Positions 24,801 through 37,899 of a DNA stretch of 64,000 nt are shown here, piece after piece. Below the pieces are notes generated by a model. That model did not search any database. It was given only the letters and a program-made list of their open reading frames with translations, and had not been told where the DNA came from. The position numbers and the translations under genes were made by a program. Source of the stretch: Acarospora socialis (lineage: Eukaryota > Ascomycota > Lecanoromycetes > Acarosporales > Acarosporaceae). The stretch is from NCBI GenBank assembly GCA_025617375.2, contig JAMYGW020000005.1, positions 2,108,001 to 2,172,000 of the forward strand, read 5' to 3'. Each line of letters starts with the position of its first letter. Position 1 is the first letter of the stretch.

Positions 24801-26616
24801 AAACTTAATATATCTGACTTAAATCTTCAAATTTTAATTTCTTCATGAGAACTTAAAGATTTAATTCATCACTATTCTCTGACTTTGCAGAATCTTTTAC
24901 ATTTTTTTTTTAAGTGAGAGTTCACTGAGAGTAATTTATTACTGAATTTCATTAAGTCAATTAGATCACTTCAAGTATCATATTAGATTTTATCTTTGTG
25001 ATTGTAAGAAATTTGTGATGCTTGCAAATCTTCTTATTGTTATTGCAGATGAAGATCTGTTCATAATACACATTATATATAATCATCAGTTATTAATTAA
25101 TATCAATAGCATCTCTTGCAGAAAACAGAAATACTAAATTTAAAATTATAATTATGTTCAGACACAAAAAGTTGATGTTATTTCTGCTGTTCATCATTGT
25201 CTGTAGTTTCTGTTTCACAAAATATATCATAATTTATAGAATTTTCTTCTTGAGAAGATTCAACTGAGAGAACTCATATATCTTGTGTATAATTTCTTTT
25301 TTAAAAGACTCTGTCTTTACAGACTTTTTTTTTGTCTTTTCAGTGATATTATTCTTCTTTGAGAATTCATATGCTCTGTGAGAGCTTCACAAGCTTTTTT
25401 TGTTTACAGCATCTGTGAAAGTTTTATTCTTCTTGATGCTTCAGCAGTTTCTTACAAGATGATTAATCTTGTTGTAATTAAAGCACTTAATAGATCAATC
25501 TTTATCATTTTAAAAGACTTTTTTCTTGAATCTTGTTGCAGACTTATCATTAGTCTTTTGAAAAGACTCAGACTTCTTTTGATAAAGTGATGCTTTTTTT
25601 TATTTGTGAAAGAATAAATTGAATTGTAATTTCTTTGTGAGAATTATCATGTTCTCTTTGATATTAAACAGCTTTAATTATTCACAAATCTTTTTGTGCA
25701 TAAGTTTGTTCAAACTGCAATAGAAGAGTATGATTTGAATTTTATTCATCTTGTTTACTTTGCTCTCTATCTGAAATTGAAGTTCATTATAATGATGAAG
25801 ATATTTCTCATTCAACTTTTCATTTCTTTTACTTGCTCACAATCACTTCATTCAGATTTTATGAGTTCAATTTGTCTTATCTTTTAACAAATTCTTCAAA
25901 AATTTCTTCAAGAGTTCTCATTCTTCTGTAAGCTTTTTCTCTTCATAGTATATCTTTTATTGATTTATAATGAAATAGTGTAGATAACAAATTATCTCTG
26001 AATACTGAGTCTTTTTTGATATATTTTCTGTACTGATATTCATCTGATAACAGAAATCATAATAATGACTATAGATGCTGCTCTTATAGAGATTCATACT
26101 TAAGAGTATCTTTACAGACTGAGTTCATTTAACTTCACAATCTATTTTTAAATTCACAAATTCAAAGTAATCATGTTTAATTTGTGTGCAGAGTTGCAGA
26201 TTTATATGTTTTTACTTTGTGAGCTAAATTCTTAACTTTAATTTGTGAATTGCAGTATTTTCTGTGAGCTTCTCAAATTCTGATGTCTTCATGAAAGTAT
26301 TTACTATTTTGTAAAGAAATTCTTTGCTCTTCTGCAAAGTATATCTGATTTTGTGAATGACTTCTTCAGATTTGTGAACTTGCTTGTTGATTTTGTGAAA
26401 TATAATTTGTGTTTCACAAACTTTAAGTTCATTCTCTTCTTCTTCTTCTTCATCATTCAATATCTGTAATATGAAGTTTTTATCACTTTTAAGTTTGTCA
26501 ATAATCAATTCATGAACATCTTCAGTGAAATTATTCACAGAGACTTCAAATTTCTTTAGATGCTTAAATTTTTCTTGCATTACAGAATTCTTTGATTTCA
26601 CTTCTTTCACTTGCAT
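21830..26616 (-). pseudogene. Gypsy-5 gag-pol (degenerate)
   Basis: Gag N-terminal part at 26616-26224 is Lys/Glu rich with a coiled-coil look. RT at 24285-23980 has FLNNILIYF in place of the YLDDILIYS box (both Asp lost). RNase H follows at 23973-23656 (VKTDVSEFAISDILMQ). The integrase zinc-binding segment is near 22960-22760 (HHNDFFTEHL). The polyprotein tail at about 21930-21840 reads YKLKLLKTFNIHDVFHISLL, the usual C-terminal motif of fungal Ty3/gypsy pol. Stops are frequent; the element is dead. Confidence 0.85.
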
Positions 26617-26701
26617 AATTCTTTCTGTTCTTCATGAGAGTTGTTTTAATTTTAAAATCATTGTTGAATAACTACTTTATGATAAATCAGAGTGACAATA
26701 C

Positions 26702-26895
26702 TGTGAGATTAATCTTAACAGTTATGTGATAATGAACTTTAAGAGTTGAGATGCATAGATAAAATTGTTGTTAGTCTTTGCAAAAGAAAAAGTGTGCACT
26801 TTTATTTCTTTGTGAAGACTGACTTACTAAGCATATTAGTTATGCAAGATCTCACAAGAGAGTTCTAGCTCTTCACAAATCAAAGTGAGCTTACA
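26702..26895 (-). repeat. Gypsy-5 5' LTR (right)
   Basis: 194 bp; pair of 18770-18963. Confidence 0.93.
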
Positions 26896-27284
26896 ATAGT
26901 GATCTAAGTCATAATTTTTATGCTTCAGAATTTCACAGTAAATCAGTCTTTATGATGTTTGTGAACTGTTTAAAATCAGATTTATGATGCTCTGATATTG
27001 CTGTGTCTTTTAAATAATGATTTTCTGCAGTAAAAGTAGTGACAGTTGATGTTCATTCATCAAAGTAAGCAATTACTCTGTTTTTAAGTCTTCTTCTACT
27101 GACAGACTCTCTTATATTGAATAATGTAAATTAAAGTTTTCTACAATTAAATGCTGATCATCATCTGTGTCATCTTTCAGTAAATGATCTAGTAGATTCA
27201 GAATCTCTGTAATGTCTTCTTTAATTATTTCTTTGTACAGATTGTGAATCTGTAGATATTTTAACTATTTGTATTTTAGATACT
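26896..27284 (-). mobile_element. Tad1-like LINE, piece 3 (end of APE endonuclease domain)
   Basis: Minus strand. Contains the second half of the AP-endonuclease domain: IVENFNLHYSI (usual form VGDFNLHHP) and later KTQQYQSIINLIL (usual STIDLIL). It joins piece 4 across Copia-A (duplication ATACT) in one reading frame and piece 2 across Gypsy-5. Confidence 0.8.
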
Positions 27285-27504
27285 TGTTGAGAAGTGTGAT
27301 GTTCTAGCTACTTTCATAATCTTAATTAGAACTAGTATCAGAAATTACTCATTACTCATATAGTCTGTGTGACAGAGCATGTGAATAGACAATCTTTACA
27401 ATTCACATCAATCACAGTCAAATCAACAGTGTATGTCTCACTAAATAGACAGTTAGTCAGTAGTATAGCATGAGTATTCTTTTTATCTTTCAATAAATTC
27501 AATA
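27285..27504 (+). repeat. Copia-A 5' LTR
   Basis: 220 bp, pair of 32545-32764; related LTRs flank Copia-B. Confidence 0.93.
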
Positions 27505-27952
27505 AATTATAAGTTCAGATTAGCAAAAAGCTTCTTAGAGAAAGTGCATACTGTTTTAGTGTCTTGACAGCTTGATATGAGAACTCAAAGATTGAGTAAA
27601 ACAAACATTATTGATCATCAATACAGAGCTTTAAAATTGAACAAAACAACACTTTCAGCAGCTTGATACAGAATCAAAATAAATACTCTTGACTGTCAAT
27701 ACAGAACTCAAAGATTGAGTAAAATGACATTCTTGACACTCAATATAAGATTTTAAGATTGAGTAAAACAAGACTTATTGACAACTTGATATGATGCTCA
27801 ACAGTTGAGCAAACAAACACACACATTTCTTCTTTCTCTTATTTACATTATCTTCTTCTGTACATCTTAATACTTCACTTTATTTATTTTTTATATTATG
27901 TACTGACTGTTGTCAAAAACTACATTATGAATTTCAATAACTCTTTTATAAA

Positions 27953-30900
27953 ATGACAACTCATCTCAATTCTCAGTCACAAGAACTGCAATCAATGATT
28001 TATTCTCATGAGAAAATGACTGATAAATGAAGATCTGTAATATACTGTTGAGATTTCAGTGATCAATATTTCTGTTAGTGACTTCTTCTTTTTATTCAAC
28101 AATCTTGACTTTAAAAGTCAGAAGTCTAACACAAAGACTCTGTACTGATTCATCATCTATATTAGTGCAGATGATCAGAAGTACATTACAGACAAGATCA
28201 ATATGAAGAATGCTTAAAATATCTTAAAGTTCAAATACAAGAAAAAGCTGCAGATCACTGAAAAACAATATTTAATGAAGTTTATTGAATACAGAATATC
28301 AACAAATGTGTTTATTAATGAAGTATAAGCATATTTCAGCAAGCTGAGCAGAAAAATTGCTGTGACTCAATCTGATATAACTGATCTATTTAAGTCTGAG
28401 CAACAATTTCAGACATTTCTTTAAGCATTATCTGAGAACTACACAGTGATCTACAACATAATCAATACTCAAAACATTTCAAACATCAAGAAAAGTCTGC
28501 AGAAGCTTCAAGAGAAGAAAACACAATTAAAGACTGTTGAGACTGTTTTATAAGCAGATTAATGCAAAGAGAAAAATCTGACATATTTATATCAGCATGA
28601 TGTGAGATATTATTATTGAAGATTGTCAAGCTTTGACAACAATTACTCTTCTCAGCATAAATCAGTTAAATATCTTCTCTATTGTGACTCTTATCACATT
28701 TAAGACTGTGAATATCTTTCTGCTGCTTGTAAAAACATTGAGTTAAGAAAGTTATTTGTTTTAATTGTGATTAAGTCAGTCAGAAAGTTAGACAAGTTGT
28801 TTGCAAACAACTCACATTATAAAAACAAAATAAGATTCAAGTACAGAAACAGAAAGTATAGAACTTTTGATGCTGAAATTAAGAAAAATAATAACTCATT
28901 CTCATCTGAGTCTAATGCAGAGAAAGACAATAAGATTGTCACTTTGTTTAAGAAAGCTGTCAGTAAAATACTCAGCTCTGAATGAGTTGTGAATTTTGAA
29001 TATTTCACATACATAATTAATTAACATCAACTCTTCAGTGACTCTTTAATATGCATATGATGTTGAAGAATTAAAGTTGAAAGAAAACACTTATACTCTT
29101 ACTACTATAAAGTAACTGTGATGCAGAATGAATTCAGAAACTTTGTGAATCTAAATTTAACATTTTATGTGTCTGAACTAAAAGTTAATCTTTTGTTAAG
29201 AAAGCAAATATGCAAAATGAAATTGCAGAAAAGCTTTGATCAGCACAGTCTTTACATGCAGAATAAACATAATAATGTCATGATAAAAGCATCTGAGTGA
29301 GACAGTGTCTATATAGTCAAATACATTGCAAAAAAACTGAATAAATTCACTCTGTTATCTGTCATACACATATTATTTAATTCAGAGATGATTCTTTCAG
29401 TCACAATATTAAATGTGAACTCTCAGACACAAACTGATTCATTAAGCTCTGCTGACACTTCATTCTCTGCTGATACTTCATTTTTAAGTGAAAAGATTAA
29501 GATTTACAAGCTATAACATCAACAGTTTGCTCATCTTGACACTGCAAAGCTTCATAATCTTTACAAAGTTATGATTCTTGAGAAGTCAATTTTTATTGCT
29601 GAAGACAAGAAGAACATATGTGAAGTTTATGTCATCATCAAGTTTATCAATCAGTAAAAGCACACTGTAAATGAGCAAAAAATCAATATTCTTGTTCTGA
29701 TTTTTATTAATATATACAATTTCTTATCTCTGTCATTTACTGAACATCAGTACTTTCTGAAGATTGTGAACAACTATTTTTGAAAGATATAAACAATACT
29801 ACTGAAATGATGTGATAACATCTCACAAAAACTGCAAGAGTAACAATTAAAGATTGAGCTTCAGATCAGTGTGAGAGTGCTTGTTGTATAAAGTGACAAT
29901 GTTACAGAGTTAAAATCAATTTTGAATAACTGATGCAGATTCTTTAACATTACATTGCAGTACACTGTGCTCTACATGTTTATTCAAAATGATATTGTTA
30001 AAAGAGTCATTTATATCACTGAAAATTCAGTGCACATCATGATCAAAAAAACAGAACTTTCAATAAAGTTCTGAACAGAGACAGCACAAATAGATGTTTA
30101 TTTTCACAACTGAACAGCAACTGATCTCTTGATCAATGATAGATAAATAATTTTGAAGAAGATTTTTACTGATGTACAGTCATTCATTGATTACATTTAT
30201 ATCTGAGATTACAAATACTACTTTTATGTTGATCTCAAATCATTGTCAGAGAACAGATAGAACAAGTTCATGAATAAAAAATGAGTGAGAGTCTTCATGA
30301 ACTATATAAATAAAATTACAAAGCAGTATCTGCTTTGAGTCTCAGATCTCAAATAGATTATCAAGAGTTATGCTGTAAAGTTTGTTGAGAATGAGAAGAA
30401 AAACAGTATTGATTTCAAACTGCAAAAACAAATACTGAACATTCTGTCTGAACAAAAGTCAGTTGAACAATTATGAAAGAATGTAGTCATCATAAATTTT
30501 ACAGTATTTACAACTCTGTCTACTGTCTCTGAACAAACTTACAGACTTAAATTCATGAGTTCAGACAATAAAGAAGAATTTAAGTTGATTGTAAACAATC
30601 TTGATATATTTTCATCAAACATTTATATGATGAATAAATCAATCACAATCAATTTAAACAGATCACAAACAAGTGAATAAAATAAGATCAAGCAGTTTTT
30701 ACATATTGAAGTTTCTGTCAGCAAAGCACTGAATATTTTAACTGAGAAAGTCAAGACATTCTTGTGTGTTGAGATTCTGAAGAGAAAATGAAACAGTGAT
30801 GATAAAGACTTTAATGAATTTATGATTAAGATATTATGAATTATGCTGACACTCACAGTGTTCATCACAGATAATGAAAAAGACACTGAGAATGTTAGAT

Positions 30901-32510
30901 CTGACATTTTCACACTTGTTATCTATGTTGAAGCAGTGAGAGACTCAGTCTGAGAAAAGATGTAAAAAAATGCTATTTATACAGAATTAATAACTCTGAC
31001 AGTCAACAGAACATGAAAAGAAATTGTATCATCAAAGAATGCAAACATAGTGATCAGTAAGTAAGTATTTAAACTTAAACTGAATACTGATGAATTTCTG
31101 AACAAGTTTAAGACAAAAGTTATGACAAGAGATTTTTCACAGATATATAACATTAATTATGAAAACATCTTCACATCTACAGTTAAATTCAACATTCTTT
31201 AAGTCTTTTTTGTCATCATTGTTCTTAAGAATCTTAAATGTCATCAAGTAAACATCAATAACATCTTCATAAAATTCTTTCTTAAAAAAATCATCTACAT
31301 AACAGTTTCTTCTGAAGTTCAAGTTGCATCTGACTGTGCACTGTATATATTGTGTAGTCTTTATAATCTGAAGTAAACTGTGCAAAACTGACATAAATGA
31401 TGTATTACTGATCTGTATAAGTTAAACTTTTATTAAAACAATGTTAATTTATGTCTTCTCATCAACAGCATCAAAAGAATCATGCTGCTTCTCTATGTGA
31501 ACAATATAATTGTAGTTTCAGTAAATTTAATACATATTCTCTAATTTAAGAAAGTTCTTACAGAGATGTTCAAAGTCAAGAACTTAAAAAAGACACAGAA
31601 AATTCTTAACATACAAGTCACATGTGATCACAAGAGAAGAATTTTACATCTAAATCAGACTCATTATGTAAACAAGATGCTGAGAGATCTTCATATGTAG
31701 TTTGATAAGCACAAGATCACAATGATTTCACTCAATAAATATGATACTTTTTGTTTCATCAGTTCAGCTGATCAAAGAATAGATCAAAGACAGTATCAAT
31801 ATGCAATTGAAAATCTGATGTATATAACAATTCATACTCAACTGAACATCATCTTTGTTCTAAATTGATTAAGTCAGTATTTTAGTGATTCTGCAGAGTA
31901 TTATGAACATGTGCTTAAGAAACTGCTGCAATATATGAGATCAATTATCAATTTTGACATTGTGTATGAGTTCAGTGAAAGTCAAGTCATACTTAAATAC
32001 TCTGACTCTGACTATGCATCAGACAAATAAGATCAAAAGTCAATTCTGAAACATATGTACATGTTTAAAGACAAATCAGTATCATGAACAAATCAAAAAC
32101 AGAAGTCTGTTGTTATTTCAATTACAGAGACTGAGTATATAATTATGTCAATATGTATAAAGACTGAGATCTGACTTACACAGATGCTGTGAGACATGAA
32201 TATAAATAAATATCTTGAAGACAATTTATACTGTGTGAACATCAAAAAGAATAAAGCTTATTAAGCAGTCTCATTTCTTCAGTTCAAGAAAGACAATCAG
32301 ATTGTTTTAATTCTGATTAAGAATGCACATGTGCATGAGTAATTAAAGTATATTAACATTGTCTATTATCATATTCATGATCTGCACAAACAAAATCAGA
32401 TTGATGTGAATTTTGTGCTCAGTCAAGACATGATGACTGATGAATTAATTAAGTTTTTATTTAAATAAATCTTTAAGCACTTTGTTGAATAACTGAGACT
32501 TACTGTTAAT
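27953..32510 (+). pseudogene. Copia-A gag-pol (degenerate)
   Basis: The putative gag ATG at 27953 begins MTTHLNSQSQELQ. A remnant zinc knuckle (YCDSYHIWDC) lies near 28680-28720. Integrase spans about 29510-30250, with a GAG-pre-integrase motif (HQQFAHLDTAKLHNLYKV) and core motif (SDNVTELKS). RT spans about 31070-31760, with LLLYVNNIIVVS at about 31493-31525 where YVDD is usual. RNase H follows near 32000-32060 (SDYASDKWDQKSI). Most Trp codons read TGA; other stops are frequent. Confidence 0.87.
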
Positions 32511-32544
32511 GAAAGTCAATAGATGCAGTGTCACTGAGTAAAAA

Positions 32545-32764
32545 TGTTGAGAAGTGCAGTGTTCTAGCTGCTTTCATAGTCTTAATTGAAATTAACATCA
32601 AAAATTACTCATTATTCATATAGTCTGTGTGACAGAGCATGTGAATAGACAATCTTTACAATTCATGTTGATCACAGTCAAGTCAATGATGTATGTTTCA
32701 CTAAATAGACAGTTAGTCAGCAGTATAGCATGAGTATTCTTTTTATCTTTCAATAAATTCAATA
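32545..32764 (+). repeat. Copia-A 3' LTR
   Basis: 220 bp, pair of 27285-27504. Confidence 0.93.
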
Positions 32765-34629
32765 ATACTGCAGCTTCAGAATCATTAGATCTCATGAGTG
32801 TTTTATAACTGTTCAGTGAACTTAATTCAGATGTGTATTCATAAAAAAGCATATCTGTACTGATTCTTCTGTTGTTGCTGAGTAAACTATGTGAAATTGA
32901 TTTTTGCAAAAATGATGAATGCTTTAACTGAAAGAATTCTGTCATGATTTCTGTATCATTAATATATTGTATTTTCAGATATTTAAGTCTCTGAGCATAG
33001 AGATCATGATTTTATCTTGCAATTTCATAGTATTGTGCTGTAAGATGATAAGATTCTGATGTTGTGACATTTAGACATCTTGAGTGAATGTAGTGATCTC
33101 TGTAGTTAGCTTTGTGTTCTTCACTTTTATTCTGTTTTTGATGATTTCAATGTAGTTTTCAGTGAGTGTGCTTCAGAAAGTTTCTGCTGTGTGAATGCTT
33201 GATGTATTTTCTGTTTATATGATGACAGAATTCTGAGTCTTATCTCAATGACTGATCTCTGTCTCTATCTCAACATCTATAACTTTTTGCTTCAGAAACT
33301 TCATAATCATGTGCTTGATTCTTCTGTTCTCTGTGAATGCATTTAAGAGTATTTTATTTGCATTTAATTTGATGAGAAATACTGAATGTTTGTCATTCTA
33401 ATTAAAACTTTCTGATCTTGAAGTTAAAAGAGATAAAATCTTTCAAAAAACTCAGACAGTGATTATCTTCAAGACTGCACTTGTGCTGTTGTCTGATGTG
33501 ATTTTTGATGTGAGATGTTGAGTCTTTTGAGAAGTGAATTCTGAGAATGAAATTGAGAATTGTGTGAATGATGAGCTATTGTCTTTGATTTCAGCACTTG
33601 AAATTCTTCATCAAGTTTGCTTTGTTTCTCATACTATTTACACTTAAGTCATTTCTTTCTGAAATTCTGAGCACTTGTTGTTCTGAGCTTTGTGTGAATC
33701 TCTGCAGCTTACACACTTTTGTATTTTTAGATTTTTAGAGAGACAATCTTCAGATCTATGAAACTCAGCATATAGATTACATTTCTGCATTTTTTCACAT
33801 TGAGCACTTATATAATCATACTTATGACATCTGAAGCATTTCTGAATGCAACAAGCTCAATTATATAATTCAGTCTTCTTATATTCTGAGTTTCAAATCA
33901 ATTCAGTCTGTAAAATCATATTAATCTGTTCTGTATCTGCAAATTTCACTATTATAGAGTTTGCTGTGCACTTGAAAACACATAGTCAGTCTATATAGCT
34001 GATTGAAATGTCTCTTTTATCTTCAATCTTGTGATTCTCAGTCTGTATTTGAGCTATTATTTTCTGCTGATCTTTCATTTTGATGCTGTTTATGAGTATG
34101 TTGTAAACTATGATCTCATATATCATGACTATAACTTTAAAACTGACTTCTAAGAATCTAATTCAGCTGATATTGATTTGAAGTGTTTCTTTTTTAGTCA
34201 TCATAACTATATATATGATTAAGTCTTCTGATCTGAGTTGCTTAACAATTACAATTGTTATAGCAACAATGTTTTAATCTACACTAGTGTGTATGTAGCT
34301 GTTAATGTATATGTGTAGAGCAGCTACATTTAAATCTCATTAGTAATCAATAAGAATTGTATTTGTAAGCTTAATAACTATTTTTTGATCATCTGAGATG
34401 AATAAATTCATATGAATGCTTTAATTCTCAAAGAAGAATGAAAATGACACAGCTAATGAGAAAAAAAGTGTCTAAGTGATAATCTGAGCTTATAGATGCA
34501 TCATTTTGTAGTTTGTTGTGACTGAAAATGTAAAGAAGATGTTTTTATTGATAGAAGTCTTCAGTAAATTCTTTGTAATCATGATGTTGTGTTTCATGAT
34601 GTTGATTTTGCAGCATAAGACATTAAGAT
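32765..34629 (-). mobile_element. Tad1-like LINE, piece 4 (most of ORF1, start of ORF2 endonuclease)
   Basis: Minus strand. At about 33970-33650 lies an ORF1 gag-like segment with zinc knuckles: CFRCHKYDYISAQC (His changed to Tyr) and CVSCRDSHKAQNNKC. This is followed leftward by the endonuclease N-terminal half (HHFCKNQFHIVYSATTEES, then CFFMNTHLN and WDLMILKLQY), which runs in frame into piece 3. Fungal Tad1 LINEs have this ORF1-then-endonuclease-RT plan. It is bounded by Copia-A on the left and Gypsy-3 on the right. Confidence 0.83.
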
Positions 34630-34981
34630 TGTTATGATCAAGTTAGAATGAACTAGAACAAACTGATGCATACATACAAAGAGTATATATTCAGAAAATG
34701 TTAAACAACAGTCATATGACAGCACAATAGCTCAACAACAAGTAGATGAGCTGAAAACTCAATTTCTCAACATTGAGATGTCAAGACATCAAGAATACTC
34801 AATGCTAGAACATCAAGCTCACACTATATAGTAAAGTTGTTTCTCTTATGAAAACACTCATGTTTAACTTAAATAATTATCTAAGAGTTAAAGATCAGAA
34901 CTGTTTCAGATCAGTTGTTATATTAATAAGCACAAACTTTTAGTTCTATATACTCAAGAAAGCTCAGATTAGAACATTACA
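34630..34981 (+). repeat. Gypsy-3 5' LTR (U3 variant)
   Basis: 352 bp. It shares ends and the 3' half with Gypsy-1 LTRs, but its central U3 segment (about 34710-34830) matches only 58357-58708. Confidence 0.93.
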
Positions 34982-35012
34982 CTTTGAACATTTTTATAAT
35001 ATAATAAGTACA

Positions 35013-36975
35013 ATGTCTGACACACAGAAGAATGTCTTAACTTTATTTTTGAAATAAGTTCAAGCAAACTTATCTCTATCATCTACTTCAGATAAAACAA
35101 CAGCACAATCAGTGATGATGTCAGTTCAGATCATATAATTATCTCTGAGTGCATTTAAGATACAGATACTGAATATCTTTGATGAAGAGTGAGAAAAGTT
35201 GTGAGTCTTTGTGACTAAACTTAATCTATATATTGAATTCAATCAACTGAAGTTTCAAATCAATCAAGAAAAGACACTGTTTGCAACAATCTATCTTGTG
35301 AATGCAGTCTTCAACTGAGTTAATCTCAAGCTGCATGAATTTCTAAAGAAAAAGTACAAAGAATGTAACACAGATATGAAGTCTATGTTCAATGACTATG
35401 AACAGTTTAAAAAAAAACTCAGAAAAGTTTTCAAGATAATTAATGAAGAGAGAGCAGCAGAAAAATGAGTTTATATTTTGTGACAGAGTGAATCAGTAAC
35501 AGTATACATTACAGAGTTTCAGTGATTAGCAGTACTTATCAGATGAAATAATGAAGCACTTATCTATCAGTACTATTGTGAGTTAAGAAAGTTTATTAAA
35601 GACAAGATAATTTGAGCAGAATGATCAGACAATCTTTAGAGAATGATTAATCTGAGTATCAATATCAATAGTTGTCAATGAAAACAACAGATAAAACAAA
35701 AAAAATATTGAATGTTATTTATGATAGAAGATCAAGAAGAAAGCTTTTGATCATGAATAAAATAATACATTTTATTGATAAAATATAGAGAAACAGACTC
35801 TATAAATCTCAATATAATCAAGAAGCATCATTAAAAATCATAAAAAACTAAATAAACAGAGTCTGAATGTCAGACAGAGTAATTCATTAAGTTTTAGATG
35901 ACATCACAAAATGAAACATAAATATATTATAACTGCAGAAAATCTAAACATCTTGTCTGAGAATGCAACAGATCTCAGATGAAAAGAAAAAATGTTGTAG
36001 TAACAGTTAAGAAAAATACACACATAGTGCACAACATTCTCAACTAAACAATCTGTTACAATGACATGTGCAGAGTACATATAAACACAAAAAATAAAGC
36101 TGAATAATATCTTCAGAGATTATGCAAAGACACAAGAGACAGATATAACATAATGAGTTAACTGATTTATAAGAAAGAATTAGCTATTCTTATGAAAGAA
36201 TATATCAAGAAAAACATTCTTGATGTTAAGATTGAAGAGACTGATACTTGAGAAACTCAAATAGAAAAAGACTACAGCAATAATATCTGACAAGTACTGA
36301 ATTTGAATGCAAATCAGAAAGAAATCAACAAATAAGAAATCAATATAAAACTGAAGAAAGCATATCAACACTCAGAAAATCAATGCAGAGTGTTGAAGAA
36401 AAATAAGCTTCAGTTTGAGAAGCAAAAACTTAAACAAGAAATACAAGCTTGAAAATGAGAAGCAGAACACAAAAAAACAAAAGAAAAAAAGATATATGAT
36501 CAGCTAAAAGAGCTAATGATAGCTGTTAAAGATGAATGTTTCAGCAGTGATGATATAGTATTGTCAAAATTTCTTGTTTAAAAAATGAAGAATCACAAAA
36601 TTGAAATATACTTACTTGAAGAATACATCACACAGAATGAAGACAGATGAATCTTCAGTGAAGAATATATATCATTTGAATTTTTGCAAAAAGTAAAAGT
36701 CTTTGAAAGTCAATTACAGATAAAGTATAATCAGTATGAACTCTGATTACATTCAGAAAGACACATTAAACAATACAATTTAAAATATACAAATCTTATG
36801 ATCAGAAGAGAATCAAGATGATTTTAGAAACTTTGAAGACAAGCTGAATGATTAAGTAAGTCAAAAAATGAAAAGCTTTCTCAACAAAACTAGAGAGCAA
36901 GAAGCTAGCAGTGTCTCAAAAACATGACAATAATCATCAAATATGAATCAAAATCACAATCAATGAACATCAGAT
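35013..36975 (+). pseudogene. Gypsy-3 gag (degenerate, interrupted)
   Basis: ATG at 35013 begins MSDTQKN as in the sister copies. A zinc knuckle remnant (YYNCRKSKHLVWEC) lies near 35930-35975; its first Cys is Tyr. Downstream it has the Lys/Glu-rich linker also seen in Gypsy-2 and -4. It is cut at CAGAT by Gypsy-2 and continues at 43199. Confidence 0.83.
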
Positions 36976-37326
36976 TGTAATGTTTTAACCTGAGCTTTCT
37001 TAAGTATGTAGAACTAAAAGTTTGTGCTTGTTGATATAATGACTGATCTGAAATGATTCTGATCTTTAACTCTTAGATAGTTATTTAAGTTGAACATGAT
37101 TGTTTTCATAAGAGAAACAACTCTACTATATAGTGAGCTTGCTTGCTGATCTTGTTGCTGAGTCTATCAAAATGACTTGTTTATGCAACTCATTGAGCTT
37201 GCTCATCAAGCTCATCATTGAGCATGTCAAGATGTCACATGACTGCTGTCTAAATATCTTCTGAATATATGCTCTTCACATGTACATATCAGTTTGTTTT
37301 AAGTCTGTTTCAACTTGATCATAATA
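36976..37326 (-). repeat. Gypsy-2 3' LTR (left)
   Basis: 351 bp; pair of 42848-43198. Confidence 0.93.
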
Positions 37327-37401
37327 CTATTCTTTTCTTCTCAGACACTAGTTCTCTAAAGTTTATATAAGTGAGAATGTTCACATCATTCACTATCAGC
37401 A

Positions 37402-37870
37402 ATGATGCTTTCTAAAAATTCAAATTGTCTAAAAATTACAAAGAAAATTCAGATCAGTGACACATCTACTCTGTTTTCTTGTGACTATTGTGCTCATTGT
37501 GATATTAATTGTTTTGTAATGAAATCTCAATCAAAATGTGATAAGTGCACTCATCATAATCACTTATGTGTCAATGTATTGTGAAAGTTTCTCAATAGAA
37601 CTCATCTTTTGCTTCAAAAGAAAATAAGTAAAGCAAACAGTGAACTGACAGTCAAGCACACTGAGCTTGCTGCACTTTTCTCAAAAGTTGTACATCTTCA
37701 GAAAACACTGAATCAAATGAATCACTGTGCTTTGTAAAAGATTAACTGTCTTGCTGCTGAACTTAATAATGATAATGATGAGATTGAGAATGAAGATTCT
37801 CAAACAATGTTGTAATTTATCAACTCAATATTGTCATTCTTCTGAACTAACATCAACTTTCTTTTTCAAA
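37402..37870 (+). pseudogene. Gypsy-2 antisense Cys-rich/coiled-coil ORF (best preserved copy)
   Basis: Starts ATGATG at 37402, opposite to gag-pol. The cysteine array is complete: C-x2-C-x2-C-x3-C-x8-C-x2-C-x6-C, with CFVM in the middle, at about residues 24-57. After one stop it continues into a predicted coiled coil (KISKANSELTVKHTELAALF, then KINCLAAELNNDNDEIENED). Six such cysteines plus basic flanks look like a small metal-binding, possibly nucleic-acid-binding domain; function unknown. The 3' limit is uncertain. Confidence 0.72.
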
Positions 37871-37899
37871 ATATTAAAGTGTTCTCATACAGTTCTTGA

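Larger units (their letters stand above)
18770..26895 (-). mobile_element. Gypsy-5, full-length Ty3/gypsy element of a second family
   Basis: 8126 bp, bounded by two 194-bp LTRs (TGTGAGA...TTACA) and the perfect duplication ATAGT (18765-18769 and 26896-26900). Gag lies near the right end, and RT (24285-23980), RNase H (23973-23656) and integrase (about 22960-21830) follow leftward. Sequence and LTRs are unrelated to Gypsy-1 to -4. About 2.6 kb between the integrase C-terminus and the left (3') LTR has no recognised domain but contains a 39-bp tandem repeat. It is inserted in LINE ORF2. Confidence 0.93.
27285..32764 (+). mobile_element. Copia-A, full-length Ty1/copia element
   Basis: 5480 bp with two 220-bp LTRs (TGTTGAGAAG...TTCAATA) and the perfect duplication ATACT (27280-27284 and 32765-32769). 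The LTR end TTCAATA was probably TTCAACA before mutation. Gag, integrase, RT and RNase H follow in Ty1/copia order (integrase before RT). It is inserted in the endonuclease domain of LINE ORF2. Confidence 0.93.
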